DNA from: Enoplosus armatus
Lineage: Eukaryota > Chordata > Actinopteri > Centrarchiformes > Enoplosidae
NCBI RefSeq assembly: GCF_043641665.1
Contig: NC_092186.1
Coordinates: 27,003,501 to 27,067,500 of the forward strand
Length of the DNA stretch: 64,000 bases
Reading direction: 5' to 3'
Position numbers and translations under genes: made by a program. The notes beneath the pieces are model-generated. The model was not told where the DNA came from. It ran no database searches and worked only from the letters and a program-made list of their open reading frames with translations. Below are positions 1-9,088 of this stretch, piece by piece; the first letter of the stretch is position 1; every line of letters starts with the position of its first letter.

Positions 1-787
1 ATTCTTATTTTGCTTCAGCGCCATTTCTTTGGGCAGTGTCAGGCAAGAGGTTTAATCTTTTGCGTTTTCCATTTTGACAAAGTATGAATACAACTCTAAA
101 GTCCATGTGAACGAGCAGATAGTAAACATGTTGTCCCCCTCCAATGATGTAGTGCTACTTTTGGGTTAGTCAATGGCAACACAACTTTCTGCCACCTTGT
201 GGCAGCACATGATAATGCAGCGAACGAACATACCGAATCATAGTCCCCCTACCATCGACCATTGTTCGCCACCCGATGAAATTGGAGGGGGAACAATGGT
301 AGATGCAACAGCTTCCCTCATTATCATACCATGGACAAGAACATGGTCAACCAAGGCTCCACAAATTTCATTAGAGATAAACGTTGTTGCCCTTAATCTT
401 CCTCATCCTTGTCCCTACCTACTCTCATTCACACTTTCTCTTCTTCTAGCGCTCTCCTCATTGTTGGCATCCATTGTTCTAAAACATGTCACCTCCCCTT
501 TATGTATCTGATTGTTGGTTGAACATTAAAGCTTGATCATGTTTACATCTTGAGGACTGTGTTTTCAACATGAAAACATGATGTTACTGCTTTATAGATA
601 GACTTGTGTTTAGGGTTTTGCAAAAGTGGCTCAACAAAGCTACCATTTGTCTGAAAACAGGTGAATAATGCTTTTACATTGGTCTAAAGAGTCTATGTGT
701 TGGCAGCTAATGTAATGGTTTGGGGTGTTTGGTTCATACATACAGTGTAAGCGATTGTGAAAAACTGTACCGTAACTGCTTACTAGG

Positions 788-1131
788 AAATTATATGGGT
801 AAATGTTGGGATAATTTTTAAGAACTTTTAAAGAAGTTACTTGCTAATTATTACCTACTTACCAGGAAACTGCAGACCTGGGAATAAAGCCTTTGTGTTA
901 GCTACCTCATAGCTATCAATTAACTTTGTATTACTTTCCTGGCAATATAGAAGAAATTACCAGCTATTTATTACCTGCCTATTGGGAAATAGTGACAATA
1001 TAATTATTAAATAATGTTGGGGTCATTTTTGATAAATTATGGGGTAAATATTGGGGTAATATGGGTGTAATTCCTAAGAAACATGTTACTTGCTAATTAC
1101 CACCTACTTACCATGAAATTTGCGGACCTGT
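788..1131. repeat. Two-copy degenerate direct repeat, offset about 247 bp
   Basis: A block near 788-880 recurs near 1033-1130 with substitutions. Both contain a GGGTAAAT-like stretch followed by GTTACTTGCTAATTA, CCTACTTACCA and GACCTG in the same order (836-880 and 1085-1130). It looks like an old tandem duplication or two copies of one interspersed repeat. The right copy abuts the LINE endonuclease remnant. Family not recognised. Confidence 0.6.
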
Positions 1132-1141
1132 AAAATGAAGC

Positions 1142-1306
1142 ATTGCCGTTAATTTCACCACCCAAAATTAAATGGTGGGAGTTTAGGTCAGGTAAAAATG
1201 AAATTAGCCTTCCAATGAATGCTTCATGATCCCAATTTGGTGCATAGAGATTCACAAGATCAACAGCGACATTACTGAGGGAACCTGAAACTATGACAAA
1301 ACAGCC
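1142..1306 (-). pseudogene. L1-type LINE ORF2 endonuclease fragment
   Basis: Read on the minus strand, this stretch gives an uninterrupted peptide of about 55 residues. It carries two hallmarks of the apurinic/apyrimidinic-type endonuclease of L1-clade LINEs: LYAPNWD, and further on LILGG followed by E-I-N where D-x-N is usual. That domain nicks target DNA for target-primed reverse transcription. Only a central slice of the domain remains, so it is a dead remnant. It lies in the correct order and orientation downstream of the ORF1-like remnant at 1386-1625, which supports one broken LINE insertion. Confidence 0.72.
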
Positions 1307-1385
1307 TGAGGGCTATGACATTAGTTGGGCTAAGTTGGGTTAAAATTTAACAACAGCTTCAATCTTGGTGATTTTTTCAAAGTTG

Positions 1386-1625
1386 TTACAGTTGACAGAC
1401 AGTTGTTAAAAGATGTAATTTGTTGTCCCAGAGAGTCAACTGCTTCAGGGATTCTGTTGATTGCTCTATCAGGATAGCCATGTCAGCTTTGAAGCTATCA
1501 CGCTGTTTACTGAGTAGAGACTCAAGGTCGTTCTTGGTGACTGGGTCAGTGTTGCGCCTGCTGTCGGTGGGTAATCGTCCGTCGCTGGCCGAGATGGTGT
1601 TGGCCATCGTAGCTAGCTTAGCCAA
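1386..1625 (-). pseudogene. Possible L1-type LINE ORF1 N-terminal fragment
   Basis: A 79-codon minus-strand open frame contains a heptad-like, charged segment (LLSKQRDSFKADMAILIEQS), similar in style to the coiled-coil start of L1 ORF1 proteins, the RNA-binding nucleic-acid chaperones of LINEs. No RRM or C-terminal domain follows. The call leans on its position just 5' (minus strand) of a clear L1 endonuclease fragment. On sequence alone it would be unassigned. Confidence 0.4.
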
Positions 1626-1877
1626 GATGCGCGAAGCATGAGTTGTTGTTGTCTGCTGTTTCTGCTCTGAGTTGCTAATTACACTGCCGCACTTTTATAT
1701 TTAAATGCAAAAATGTGAATCGGTCAAAGAGTGCTGATAATTTGTTAGATTTAGAAGGTATATGAAAAGGTTAACGGAGCCCCCACTCACATGTCTGCTC
1801 ACTACATCATCAAACCAAAAGTCCAAACAATACATTTTTAACCTTTATTTTTTCAGGGAAGTTTCACTGAGAGCCAA

Positions 1878-2000
1878 GCTTTCTTTTGCAGGAATGCTCT
1901 GAACACACTCACACAGTTTCACATATTCACACCTCAGTGGTGGTAACTTTCCAGTCACAAGCCCACTTCTCTAACCTTAAGGCCACCACTGCCCAAATAA
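1878..2000 (-). mobile_element. tRNA-like SINE fragment
   Basis: On the minus strand the stretch begins near GGGCAGTGGTGGCCTTAAGG and continues with GGTTAGAGAAGTGGGCTTG and TGACTGGAAAGTT. This resembles the tRNA-derived head of a teleost SINE, with an A-box-like TGGCCTTAAGG. The B-box region is degenerate. No target duplication was identified and the limits are approximate. Confidence 0.5.
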
Positions 2001-2025
2001 GGGTGCACAGTTACCATTGTAAGTA

Positions 2026-2690
2026 GGGATGTTAATAATTAGCCATTTAAATTTTGACCAATTAATACTTCAGTAAACAGTAAAAAATATTATTAATAGA
2101 CACTCAGCAAGGCACTCTATCTGCGTTCCCCGGACATTGGCACCTTCTGAGCGGCTATTCTCCGCTGCAGGTCTCACAATCAACAGACTGCGCACCAGAC
2201 TAACCCCACTGCTTGTCGACACATTGCTATTTCTAAATAAACTGAGTAGCTGTCCGCGAGTCAGGACTGAGGTTGGCCTGCCCTGTTTATTTTATTTTTA
2301 AATGCGACTACAGGTTTCCGTTTTGTTAACCTGTCTGCTGTTTTTGATTATTAATTAGCCTATTACAAAGTCTGGCTACTATTTGCTTAGTTATTTATTT
2401 TATTCAGTGATACATAATATTTTTTCCTACATGGGATATTTAGAGAGAGAGATGTTCTCTACAGCCGTCTAGGCACTGGAGGATTCAGTGTCTGTCAGTT
2501 GTTGTTTGTGTTTCTATTGCACAAAAATAAACCCTTATGAAAAAAAACCCATTTGCTGTAAGTGTATTGGTAATTTTTAATGGGTCACAGACATTTGTTC
2601 ATTCTACATAGTACATTTTAATCTTGTCGGTTACAGGTTAATGATCTGTTAACGAGGGTCAGCTATCGGTCAGAAAAGAAAAACTAAATT
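2026..2690 (+). mobile_element. hAT-type DNA transposon remnant
   Basis: This element begins near TAGGGATGTTAATAATTAG and ends near TTAACGAGGGTCAGC, wording I associate with termini of fish hAT elements. It encloses a fragment of the hAT transposase C-terminal dimerisation domain (2110-2245) and an AATAAA at about 2527. It is much shorter than an autonomous hAT element, so it is internally deleted. Exact termini and target duplication were not established. Confidence 0.5.
2110..2245 (+). pseudogene. hAT transposase C-terminal dimerisation domain fragment
   Basis: The plus-strand frame from 2110 gives a peptide with APSERLFSAAG, followed about ten residues later by RLRTRL and then LLFLNK. This is the conserved hATC block used for transposase dimerisation. 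The catalytic domain and BED finger are absent. The frame stays open into AT-rich sequence that no longer looks like protein. Confidence 0.72.
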
Positions 2691-3033
2691 AGCATCTGTA
2701 ATTGTAAGCATTGTTTTTTTTAAGTCCTCCCACATAACAAAAAAGAATACAAATATTGGCATCTGCATATTGTCCCTTAAAATTAAATGTTTGACAAACA
2801 TTCACACATGGACAACAAACCGTGATTGAGTGTATAGATCAGTCAAACCATTATTAACTTTTGTTTGTTGTGCTTTTATTTGCTTCTGTTGTTTTTCCCT
2901 GTGTAAATTGATTATTTATAATATAATAATATAATATAAAATATTTTTAGAACCCTAGATAGTAGTATGTAAACATCAAAATTATTCACCTGATAGTTTA
3001 CCAAGTCCGTGCCATCTTTTTGATCCTCTGCAG

Positions 3034-3184
3034 GTCTTCGTGGTCTGATGCTAGCAGTTATGTTAGCTGCTCTGATGTCATCTCTGACCTCCATCTTTAA
3101 CAGCAGCTCCACTCTGTTTACACTGGACCTCTACCACAGAGCCAGGCCCAAAGCTTCAGAGAAGGAACTCATGATTGTTGGAAG
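3034..3184 (+). CDS. slc5a9: SLC5A9-like sodium/sugar cotransporter, internal exon
   Basis: A 151-bp exon runs from acceptor CTCTGCAG (3033) to donor GTAGGG (3185). It begins with the last two bases of a split glycine codon. The peptide is rich in small residues ([20 protein letters not shown], then [10 protein letters not shown]), a signature transmembrane segment of the SGLT branch of SLC5. In SGLT structures the serines here help form the Na2 sodium site. It ends with a charged loop, [11 protein letters not shown]. The protein is a plasma-membrane Na+/sugar symporter. Assignment to SLC5A9 rather than SLC5A1 or SLC5A2 comes mainly from the last two exons. Confidence 0.9.
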
Positions 3185-3326
3185 GTAGGGGTGTAACGAT
3201 GAACTGATACATATCGGAAAACCAATACAAGAGTCACAGATTCTGCTACATAAATACAAAACCAAGGATCCAACCCAAATCTTGCAAAAAAATAAAATAC
3301 AAATGTTGAAGAATTGTCCAAAGAAC

Positions 3327-3369
<43 letters not shown>

Positions 3370-3370
3370 C
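3327..3370. repeat. (TCTA)n microsatellite
   Basis: About eleven uninterrupted TCTA tetranucleotides lie in the intron after the first visible exon. Likely length-polymorphic. Confidence 0.97.
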
Positions 3371-4199
3371 TGCACTGCTGTGCCTGTAGCCTTTGTGTGT
3401 GTGTTGGTGTGTGCCACCTGCCCCTCTGCAGCTGGCTTGCTACTTTTCCCAATCATATACCTGCTTCAAACCATCCACAACACTTTTCCACAATTTTTCA
3501 AGAAATGTTGGTTCCACTGTGTTCACTGCTGCTTGACAACTTTTCCTTATTTTCTGTCATATACATAGTGTTACAATGTTGTATATTCCTATTAAATGTT
3601 ACCAAAGTTGCCAAATAATGAGGAAAATGTAAAAGTAATCCCTGTGAACCAAAAGCTCAGTCTTCAGACTGCTCAGAGTGCTCTGTTCGCATGTCTACTT
3701 CCGTGAGACCTATTATGTAATCATCCCGGATTTCCTCAGAAGATCATCTGCTACAGGGCACAGAAGTGACAGCATGCCCACGAAGAAGAAGAAAAAAGAA
3801 ATAAAAGCACACCCACAAAGTGGAGGGAAGTGCTCATCCACCTGCTCAGCCTGTCTGAGTTATTCCGCGACACTCCAGCTTGGATCCAAGGGTCTTACTG
3901 CGCTCCTCATGTGAATAGACAGGCAGACAGGCACTCTGCGAGTAAACGCCAGGCGGTAAAAATTACCTTGGAGTGAGCAAGGATGTCCTATGTGTGCTAA
4001 TCACTAGAAATTCAATGACATTTGATTCGGAATTTATCATAAGTAAAACAATTTTTCTTTCTGCAGGCATTACAATCCCAACAGACCACTCACACCGGAA
4101 TGGACAATTCACATATTTCTGAATGTAACAATGGTGCAATCCAGTATAATCTGTTTATCTTCATTTCTTTCTTTCTGTGAATTTGTAAATTTGTAAATG

Positions 4200-4350
4200 T
4201 ATGAATTATAGTTGTTTTTAACAGTCTTCATTGTTTTTATCTATTATATCTTGTTTTTCTACTTATGTATCTATTGCACTACACTATCCTGTATGCTGCT
4301 GGAACAATGCCAATTTCCCTGTTGAAGGATTAATAAAGGATTATTTTATC
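4200..4350 (+). mobile_element. Possible non-LTR retrotransposon 3' tail
   Basis: The order TATTGCACTACACTATCCTG, TGCTGCTGGAACAATGCCAA, TTTCCCTGTTGAAGGATTAA, TAAAGGATT resembles the 3' ends of fish LINEs, which commonly finish with a stretch like this plus a short A/T-rich repeat. No coding part is attached. Family not determined. Confidence 0.4.
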
Positions 4351-4521
4351 TCTTATCCTTATAAAGAAATCCAGAAATCTAAAATCCAAAAATTTGTTTT
4401 CAAACAAACTCTTGGTTGAATAGTTTCAGTTGTCATTTGACATTAGATGCATCTTTCTGAAACTTTCCTCTCTTTTTCACGTCACCCAAAGCTGACATAA
4501 TAATATTGTGTGTATTTTCAG

Positions 4522-4690
4522 GGTTTTCATTCTGGTCTTGGTGTGTGTTAGTCTGTTGTGGATTCCAATCATCCAAACAGCCAATAGTGGACAGCTGTTT
4601 GATTATATCCAGTCAGTGACCAGCTTTTTGGCTCCACCCATTACCGCTGTATTCCTGATGGCTATCTTCTGGCCACGTGCCAATGAGCAA
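4522..4690 (+). CDS. slc5a9: SLC5A9-like sodium/sugar cotransporter, internal exon
   Basis: A 169-bp exon between acceptor TTTTCAG and donor GTAGGT. Its first base completes the arginine codon split by the preceding intron, and it ends in phase 0. It encodes two hydrophobic helices ([32 protein letters not shown]) separated by FDYIQSVTS. The Q and T of IQSVT match positions that contact sugar in SGLT1 (Q457 and T460 by family numbering). This supports a functional sugar-binding site, not a sodium/iodide or choline SLC5 branch. Confidence 0.92.
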
Positions 4691-6141
4691 GTAGGTCTGA
4701 CACACTCACACTCACACACACAAACACAAATCGTCTTACATGGCACTTTACCCACAAGATCAAATGTCTTTCTGTCCCTTTGTGAGGAGAGTGCATGTTT
4801 GCAGACTATTAGTCAACATCAAATTACTTACCCACACTTTCACGTTTGAGGTAGTCTTGCATAGCCAGACCTATCTCCACACTTCGTTTTAGTGTGTACA
4901 AAAGTACAGGCTTTGCTTTTGGGGGGCTGTCATGCCGCTGTGTGTGCACCCTATGCCTGTGTGAAAAGACAGTGAAAATTATCTGTTGATAGTCATATTG
5001 ACACCTTACCAGCAACATTACACACATTTCCCTACAGTTCCAATGTCTGTCTCTGTAGAATATGTCACAGGCATGAAAATTTTTTACTCAACACTTACAA
5101 TTGAGCACATGCGCTTTAACCCTATTCTGTCTAAACTAAATTACTAACTAAAACAAAAACATTAAATTTAGAGTGAAATTAAATGAAACATTCTATTATT
5201 GATGGCCATAATCAAAGGCAGAGTCAATGTAGAAAGACAGGGCTGGCAGCAGCAGCGTCGCAGTAGCAATGCTGTCTGTGTGGAAACCAGCCGCAGCAGT
5301 TCAGCAAGGTAGACGTCACGCACAGGTAGAGGTAGGATGTGTGGCCCGTCTGTAATATGCGATAAAGAGCAGAACGAAAGTCAGATGTCTGGTGCAGAAG
5401 GCAAATAGCTAGTCGCTTGAAACGGATCATTATCCATTGTTTGGAAATATTTCAGATTGAATGCAAGTGATGTTAAGGAAGAACAAATCATATGCAAAGA
5501 GTGCAAAACACCACAAACTGCAGTACAATGAAAGCATGAATATAACATTGCTTACGTTACCTCACTGAATCCCTGTCCTTGTCCAGCATCTGATCCATAA
5601 CAGCCACGCTGTATAGCGCGTCACCGTAAAAAGTTTTGGTACAATTTTATTTATATTTTGCTTCCAGGAGATGCACTGTGAGTAGAGACCAGTCTTATTT
5701 TGATGCAAAGATTTGTACATTAGCAGGAATGTAGCACAACATGGAAGTGAAAGAAGTGTTCTGTTTAATTTGAATGTGATATTATGTGAAATATTTTGAT
5801 TATTTTTTATCTCAATATTGATCAAAATAATCGTGATTATCATTTTGGCCATAATAGTGCATCAGAAACCTGTAGAAAAAAACGTGTAATTACATATTTG
5901 AGGAGGGAGGTGCATGTCAGTTGTGCTGTAAGGCCTTAACGTGCAACTATAAATCAAGCTTAACAAAAAGTATTAAGGTAGTAAGTAATTTTTGTAAGTA
6001 ATTTTGACACTGGGCACCTCTGCGAGACAGGGCCACAAGATTAAACATGAAGAACCCTAAGGCCCTTTTCATTTCAATGTTGCCTTTTTTGCCAGTTCAA
6101 TATGACTCTGCAACCAATATTTTTGTGTGTGTGTGTCCCAG
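4691..6141 (+). other. Intron of the SLC5A9-like gene
   Basis: A GT-AG intron of 1451 bp. It holds a short CA-rich patch just after the donor (about 4700-4730), a hAT-like terminal stretch near 5780-5865, and a (GT)n run (about 6123-6136) directly before the acceptor. The GC-richer patch at 5215-5360 was not assigned. Confidence 0.8.
5780..5865. mobile_element. Possible hAT-like element terminus
   Basis: CAAAATAATCGTGATTATCA followed by TTTTGGCCATAATAGTGCA resembles a common terminal sequence of fish hAT-type non-autonomous elements. The partner terminus was not found, so this is a fragment or a degenerate copy. Confidence 0.35.
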
Positions 6142-6357
6142 GGTGCATTCTGGGGTCTGATGACTGGACTAGTGGTGGGACTGATCCGCATGGTTCTTGA
6201 GTTCTCCTATATAACTCCTTCCTGTGGCCAGCCTGATCATCGGCCTGCTATCCTGGCTGATGTCCACTACCTGTACTTTGCTCTTTTCCTGTTGGCTCTC
6301 ACCTGCTTTGTCATTGTTGCTGTCAGCTTGGCCACTGCCCCAATACCTAAAGAACAT
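6142..6357 (+). CDS. slc5a9: SLC5A9-like sodium/sugar cotransporter, internal exon
   Basis: A 216-bp exon, phase 0 at both ends, between GTCCCAG and GTAAGG. It opens with GAFWGLMTGLVVGLIRM, the usual start of this SGLT exon. An extracellular loop (EFSYITPSCGQPDHRP) follows, then HYLYFALFLLALTCFVIVAV, a late transmembrane helix, ending in PIPKEH. The loop with a single cysteine and D-x-RP resembles SLC5A9 more than SLC5A1 or SLC5A2. Confidence 0.92.
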
Positions 6358-7379
6358 GTAAGGAACATGTCATACATTCATTGCATCTATGTTCTCATCT
6401 TTAAAATGAGAAATAGAAGTACAGAGACTGGACAAAAAAAAACTCTGTCTGACATTTACAATTAATATACTGTCATGTTTCCAATACTGTACCACACCTG
6501 AACTTAAGTGAAGGCCGTAGGTAGCTGTACCTTCTCAGAGGCAGAGCAGAACCTTGCAAGTACTTTACTCTTACTGCCAAATATAAATAGTATATTCAGT
6601 ATTCAGTTCTCCAATCCAAGCAGCGTCAGTCAAAGGCTGCTACTTTGTGACCTTCGTGAAGGAAACTTTATTGACTATTACCAAAACTATTGTCAGAAGT
6701 ACAGCCAAACTCCAACACAAACGCCTGTCTTCTGCTCTCATTAACAATCACAACATCTGATGCTATTAGCTATAAGGTTTGAACATTACAGTTAGTATAA
6801 TACAGTTTTAATACTGAGCATTTTGCATTCTCACAAAAAACAGAGCATGACATTCATATTAGTCATATTCGATAATTCAGTGCCAATGTTCAGTTGTACT
6901 ACAAGAAAACATCGGCGAGTCTGTTCCAATGTTACACCTCAACACAATTTGTGACAGGTGTACACTTATAACATCCAGTAATCAGGGTCCACATATAGCC
7001 CTTTTCCACTGCAGAAACTTAGCAACCCATAACCTGGTGCTTCCCTGTACCTGAACTTTGGTACGTGGAACTTCTTTGCATTTCTGCTGTATGTTACAAA
7101 CCAGGACGTTTGATTTCAGTCTTTAAAAAGACAGGGGGATCATCATCATTTTCAAGTGCCATTTGGTAGGCAAGTGAAGTAAGCGGTTGTCCCCACAGCT
7201 GGTGGAGAACAATAGAAACAAAAGCCGAATCTGTGACAATGGCTACACATTACATTCCAGCAGTGGAAAAGGGCTAGTCCACATTCAAAGGTGAACTTTG
7301 TACTACATGTCCTCGATTGGAGTGTCAAGCAAAAACATTAACACAGACATATGTGCTGGATCTCTTTCTCTCTGTCCAG
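6358..7379 (+). other. Last intron of the SLC5A9-like gene
   Basis: A GT-AG intron of 1022 bp containing the complete MITE at 6996-7276. Positions 6358-6986 show no recognised feature. Confidence 0.85.
6996..7276. mobile_element. 281-bp MITE with perfect terminal inverted repeats
   Basis: The ends TAGCCCTTTTCCACTG and CAGTGGAAAAGGGCTA are perfect 16-bp inverted repeats, extending to 18 of 19. GTCCACAT occurs on both sides (6987-6994 and 7277-7284). This is an 8-bp target duplication with one extra A on the left, or a 9-bp duplication with one mismatch. An 8-bp duplication fits a non-autonomous hAT element. Nine would fit a Mutator-like one. There is no coding capacity, so it was mobilised by a transposase supplied elsewhere. 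Confidence 0.88.
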
Positions 7380-7691
7380 CTATACCGGTTGACTTGGTGG
7401 TCCAGATATAGCCAGGCCCCTCGGATCGATCTCACAGGTCCCCGGATGATCTCTGACCCAGTGAACTCTGACCTCAGCCCTGACTCTAACCGCTTACCAG
7501 ATTCATGGTGGCAGAGAGCTGCTCTATGGCTGTGTGGTCTGACTGGTCCGAGCTCTGGCCCTGTATCTCCAGTGATTGAAAACAGTGAACTGAATTCCCT
7601 ACGGGAGAAGCCACAATGGAGAAGAGTCTGCAATGTTAATGCCCTGCTACTACTGGCTGTTAATGTGTTTCTCTGGGGGTACTTGGCCTAA
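7380..7691 (+). CDS. slc5a9: SLC5A9-like sodium/sugar cotransporter, last coding exon
   Basis: This terminal coding exon of 312 bp starts after CTGTCCAG and ends with TAA at 7689-7691. It begins LYRLTWWSRYSQAPRIDL, continues through a variable cytoplasmic linker with a W-W-x-R-A helix (SWWQRAALWLCGL), and ends with the conserved last helix (WRRVCNVNALLLLAVNVFLW) and GYLA. The WGY-x-A ending and RLTWW opening are close to SLC5A9 (SGLT4, reported for mannose, fructose and 1,5-anhydroglucitol). A misassigned paralogue remains possible because only the C-terminal part is visible. Confidence 0.92.
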   Translation, partial: LYRLTWWSRYSQAPRIDLTGPRMISDPVNSDLSPDSNRLPDSWWQRAALWLCGLTGPSSGPVSPVIENSELNSLREKPQWRRVCNVNALLLLAVNVFLWGYLA

Positions 7692-8031
7692 TGTGCAGTT
7701 TTCATGAACTCCTGAACCAGTTGTTCTCAGTAAGGTTGACCTGAATACTGATGTACTACACTGGCATTTGGTCTTTTGTTGAAAATGTTTGATGAAATGA
7801 AAGGCTTGGTCCAGTGGCTAAACCAGCTGCTGTGCTGGATCTGCATTATATGCAACAACACACTGTGAATTTGTAAAAAAAAAATGTCATCACTGTTTAA
7901 ACATTCTTTAAAAAAGCTTTACCTGAGTGACAGTGATGCAGTTATACTTATAGGCAATAAATGGAAAGTTATGGAAAGTAAGTTGCGCTGAAGATATTTC
8001 ATTGCCACTCATAATCCATATTGTGCTCATT
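7692..8031 (+). other. 3' UTR and intergenic gap of the SLC5A9-like gene
   Basis: AATAAA at 7956-7961 is the best poly(A) signal, 265 bases after the stop codon, predicting a 3' end near 7975-7985. Unique sequence continues only to 8031, where the tandem array starts. Confidence 0.65.
7956..7961 (+). terminator. Poly(A) signal AATAAA
   Basis: A canonical hexamer in the 3' UTR of the transporter gene. It is the last one before the repeat array. Confidence 0.6.
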
Positions 8032-8482
8032 GTCAAAGTAATGCACTTTTTTGTGCCCCCTCAAGTAAAATGGTGGATCATACTGAGAAGTTCACTACAT
8101 CCAGCATCTACAGTTAGCAGTAGTTAACAATTATTTTAGCAACAAGTAAAGCCATCTGTCCATCAAGAAACTACCTACTACCTACCTACTTTCCTTCACA
8201 ACAGAAAAAGGACTTTCTGTGAGACATACTGAACAACCTGAGTAGCAGTAAAGAGTAATCCTGAGCAGAACAGCTGAATAACTCAGACAGGCCGAGCGGG
8301 TGAATGAGGGAGTCCCTTTACTTCATGGGCATGCTTTTTTTAATTTTTTCTTCTTCTTCATGGGCCACTGCTGTACCCTGAGTAGATGACCATCTGTTCT
8401 GTCTTATGTAATACATACACAGAAGTAGACCGGAAAAGTGAACCGAGTGTTCTGAGCTTTTGGCTCACAGGGTTTACTTTTA
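8032..8482. other. Unassigned 451-bp segment at the start of the unit
   Basis: AT-rich sequence with a CTACCTACTACCTACCTACT patch near 8170-8190 and a pyrimidine-rich stretch near 8335-8360. No coding or repeat family was recognised. It may be host sequence captured between the transporter gene and the LTR. Repeated at +7629 in every copy. Confidence 0.5.
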
Positions 8483-9071
8483 TGTCATGTCTCGTCATTT
8501 ACATTAAGTTACCGTTTTTGTCTTGTTTAGTTATGTTGTCTTGTCATTTCCTGTTTTATTTTGTAGTAACTGTGTTCCCTCTCGTTTCAGACCACTTGTC
8601 TTCCTGCCCTCGTGTTTCCCGCCTTTGTGATTGTCAGCCCCGCCCTGATTGTTTCCACCTGTGTTTCACTCACCTCTTGTTTAAATAGTCTGCGTCTCCC
8701 TTTGTCGTGTGCCAGTTCGTCTTGTCCTTCATGTCATGTTTAGCAGGTCTAAGTCCGCATCTTGTTACTCAGTGAGTTCCTGTGTGAGTTTGATTCAGTG
8801 TTCTTGTTAATTTTTTCTGTCTAGATTTTCCCTGTTTTAGTCCTCCCCTCGTAGGAGTGATTTTCTGTTGATTACTTTGTTAGTTTAAGCTCCTTTGTTT
8901 TCTCGTATTTTTGTATTAGCGTTTTCCTCCGTTTTTAGGAGTGATTTTGATTTATTACTTTGTAGAGATTTCTTGCTTGGTCAAGCTTATTTTGTTATCA
9001 ATAAAGACTTTTGTTGTACTTTGTTTGAGTCGAGCGTTTGGGTTCATTTTTTGCCTTGCCCAGTCGTGACA
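8483..9071 (+). repeat. Ty3/gypsy long terminal repeat (5' LTR), copy 1
   Basis: The 589-bp segment starts TGTCATG and ends CGTGACA, a 6-of-7 inverted pair with TG...CA ends. Gag starts 17 bp after it. A TATA-like TTTAAATAG lies at 8680-8688 and AATAAA at 9000-9005, giving the U3-R-U5 layout. Inside is an imperfect duplication (TAGGAGTGATTTT at 8852 and 8936, 84 bp apart). No second LTR copy occurs within the unit, so the element has lost its 3' end. I could not recognise a primer-binding site. Confidence 0.8.
8680..8688 (+). promoter_or_regulatory. TATA-like box in the LTR
   Basis: TTTAAATAG sits 320 bases before the LTR's AATAAA, a normal spacing for a Ty3/gypsy promoter. Present in every copy at +7629. 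Confidence 0.45.
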
Positions 9072-9088
9072 GAACGAACTGGCCAATC

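Larger units (their letters stand above)
1..3033. other. Partial intron upstream of first visible SLC5A exon
   Basis: Everything left of the splice acceptor at 3031-3033 reads as non-coding and is taken as intron of the transporter gene, whose earlier exons are not in the window. I found no further SLC5 exon here. Positions 1-787 show nothing recognisable apart from a small hairpin (CCATTGTTC at 259-267 pairing with GAACAATGG at 291-299). The stretch 788-2690 holds transposon debris listed separately. Positions 2691-3030 are AT-rich with no recognised feature. Confidence 0.6.
3185..4521 (+). other. Intron of the SLC5A9-like gene
   Basis: A GT-AG intron of 1337 bp. It holds a (TCTA)n microsatellite at 3327-3370 and a possible non-LTR retrotransposon tail near 4200-4350. 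The rest, including a purine-rich patch near 3780-3810, shows nothing I can assign. Confidence 0.8.

Noticed and set aside
173..511. 112-codon plus-strand frame near the left edge
   Set aside because: Low-complexity, no exon-like boundaries, no similarity to the SLC5 family or to a transposon protein.
5224..5430. 68-codon minus-strand frame in an intron
   Set aside because: No recognisable domain. The surrounding GC-rich patch may be a repeat, but I could not place it in a family.
7325..7633. 102-codon minus-strand frame
   Set aside because: Antisense to the last SLC5A9-like exon, which has clear family sequence on the plus strand.
8386..8688. 100-codon plus-strand frame overlapping the start of the LTR
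   Set aside because: It crosses from the unassigned segment into U3 of the LTR, is rich in Cys and Phe from a T-rich strand, and matches no family.
8483..9071. Intact LTR retrotransposon with two LTRs per unit
   Set aside because: A second LTR appears only in the next unit, 7629 bp on. The interval between includes a minus-strand element, a SINE and other repeats, so the next LTR is not the 3' LTR of the same insertion.
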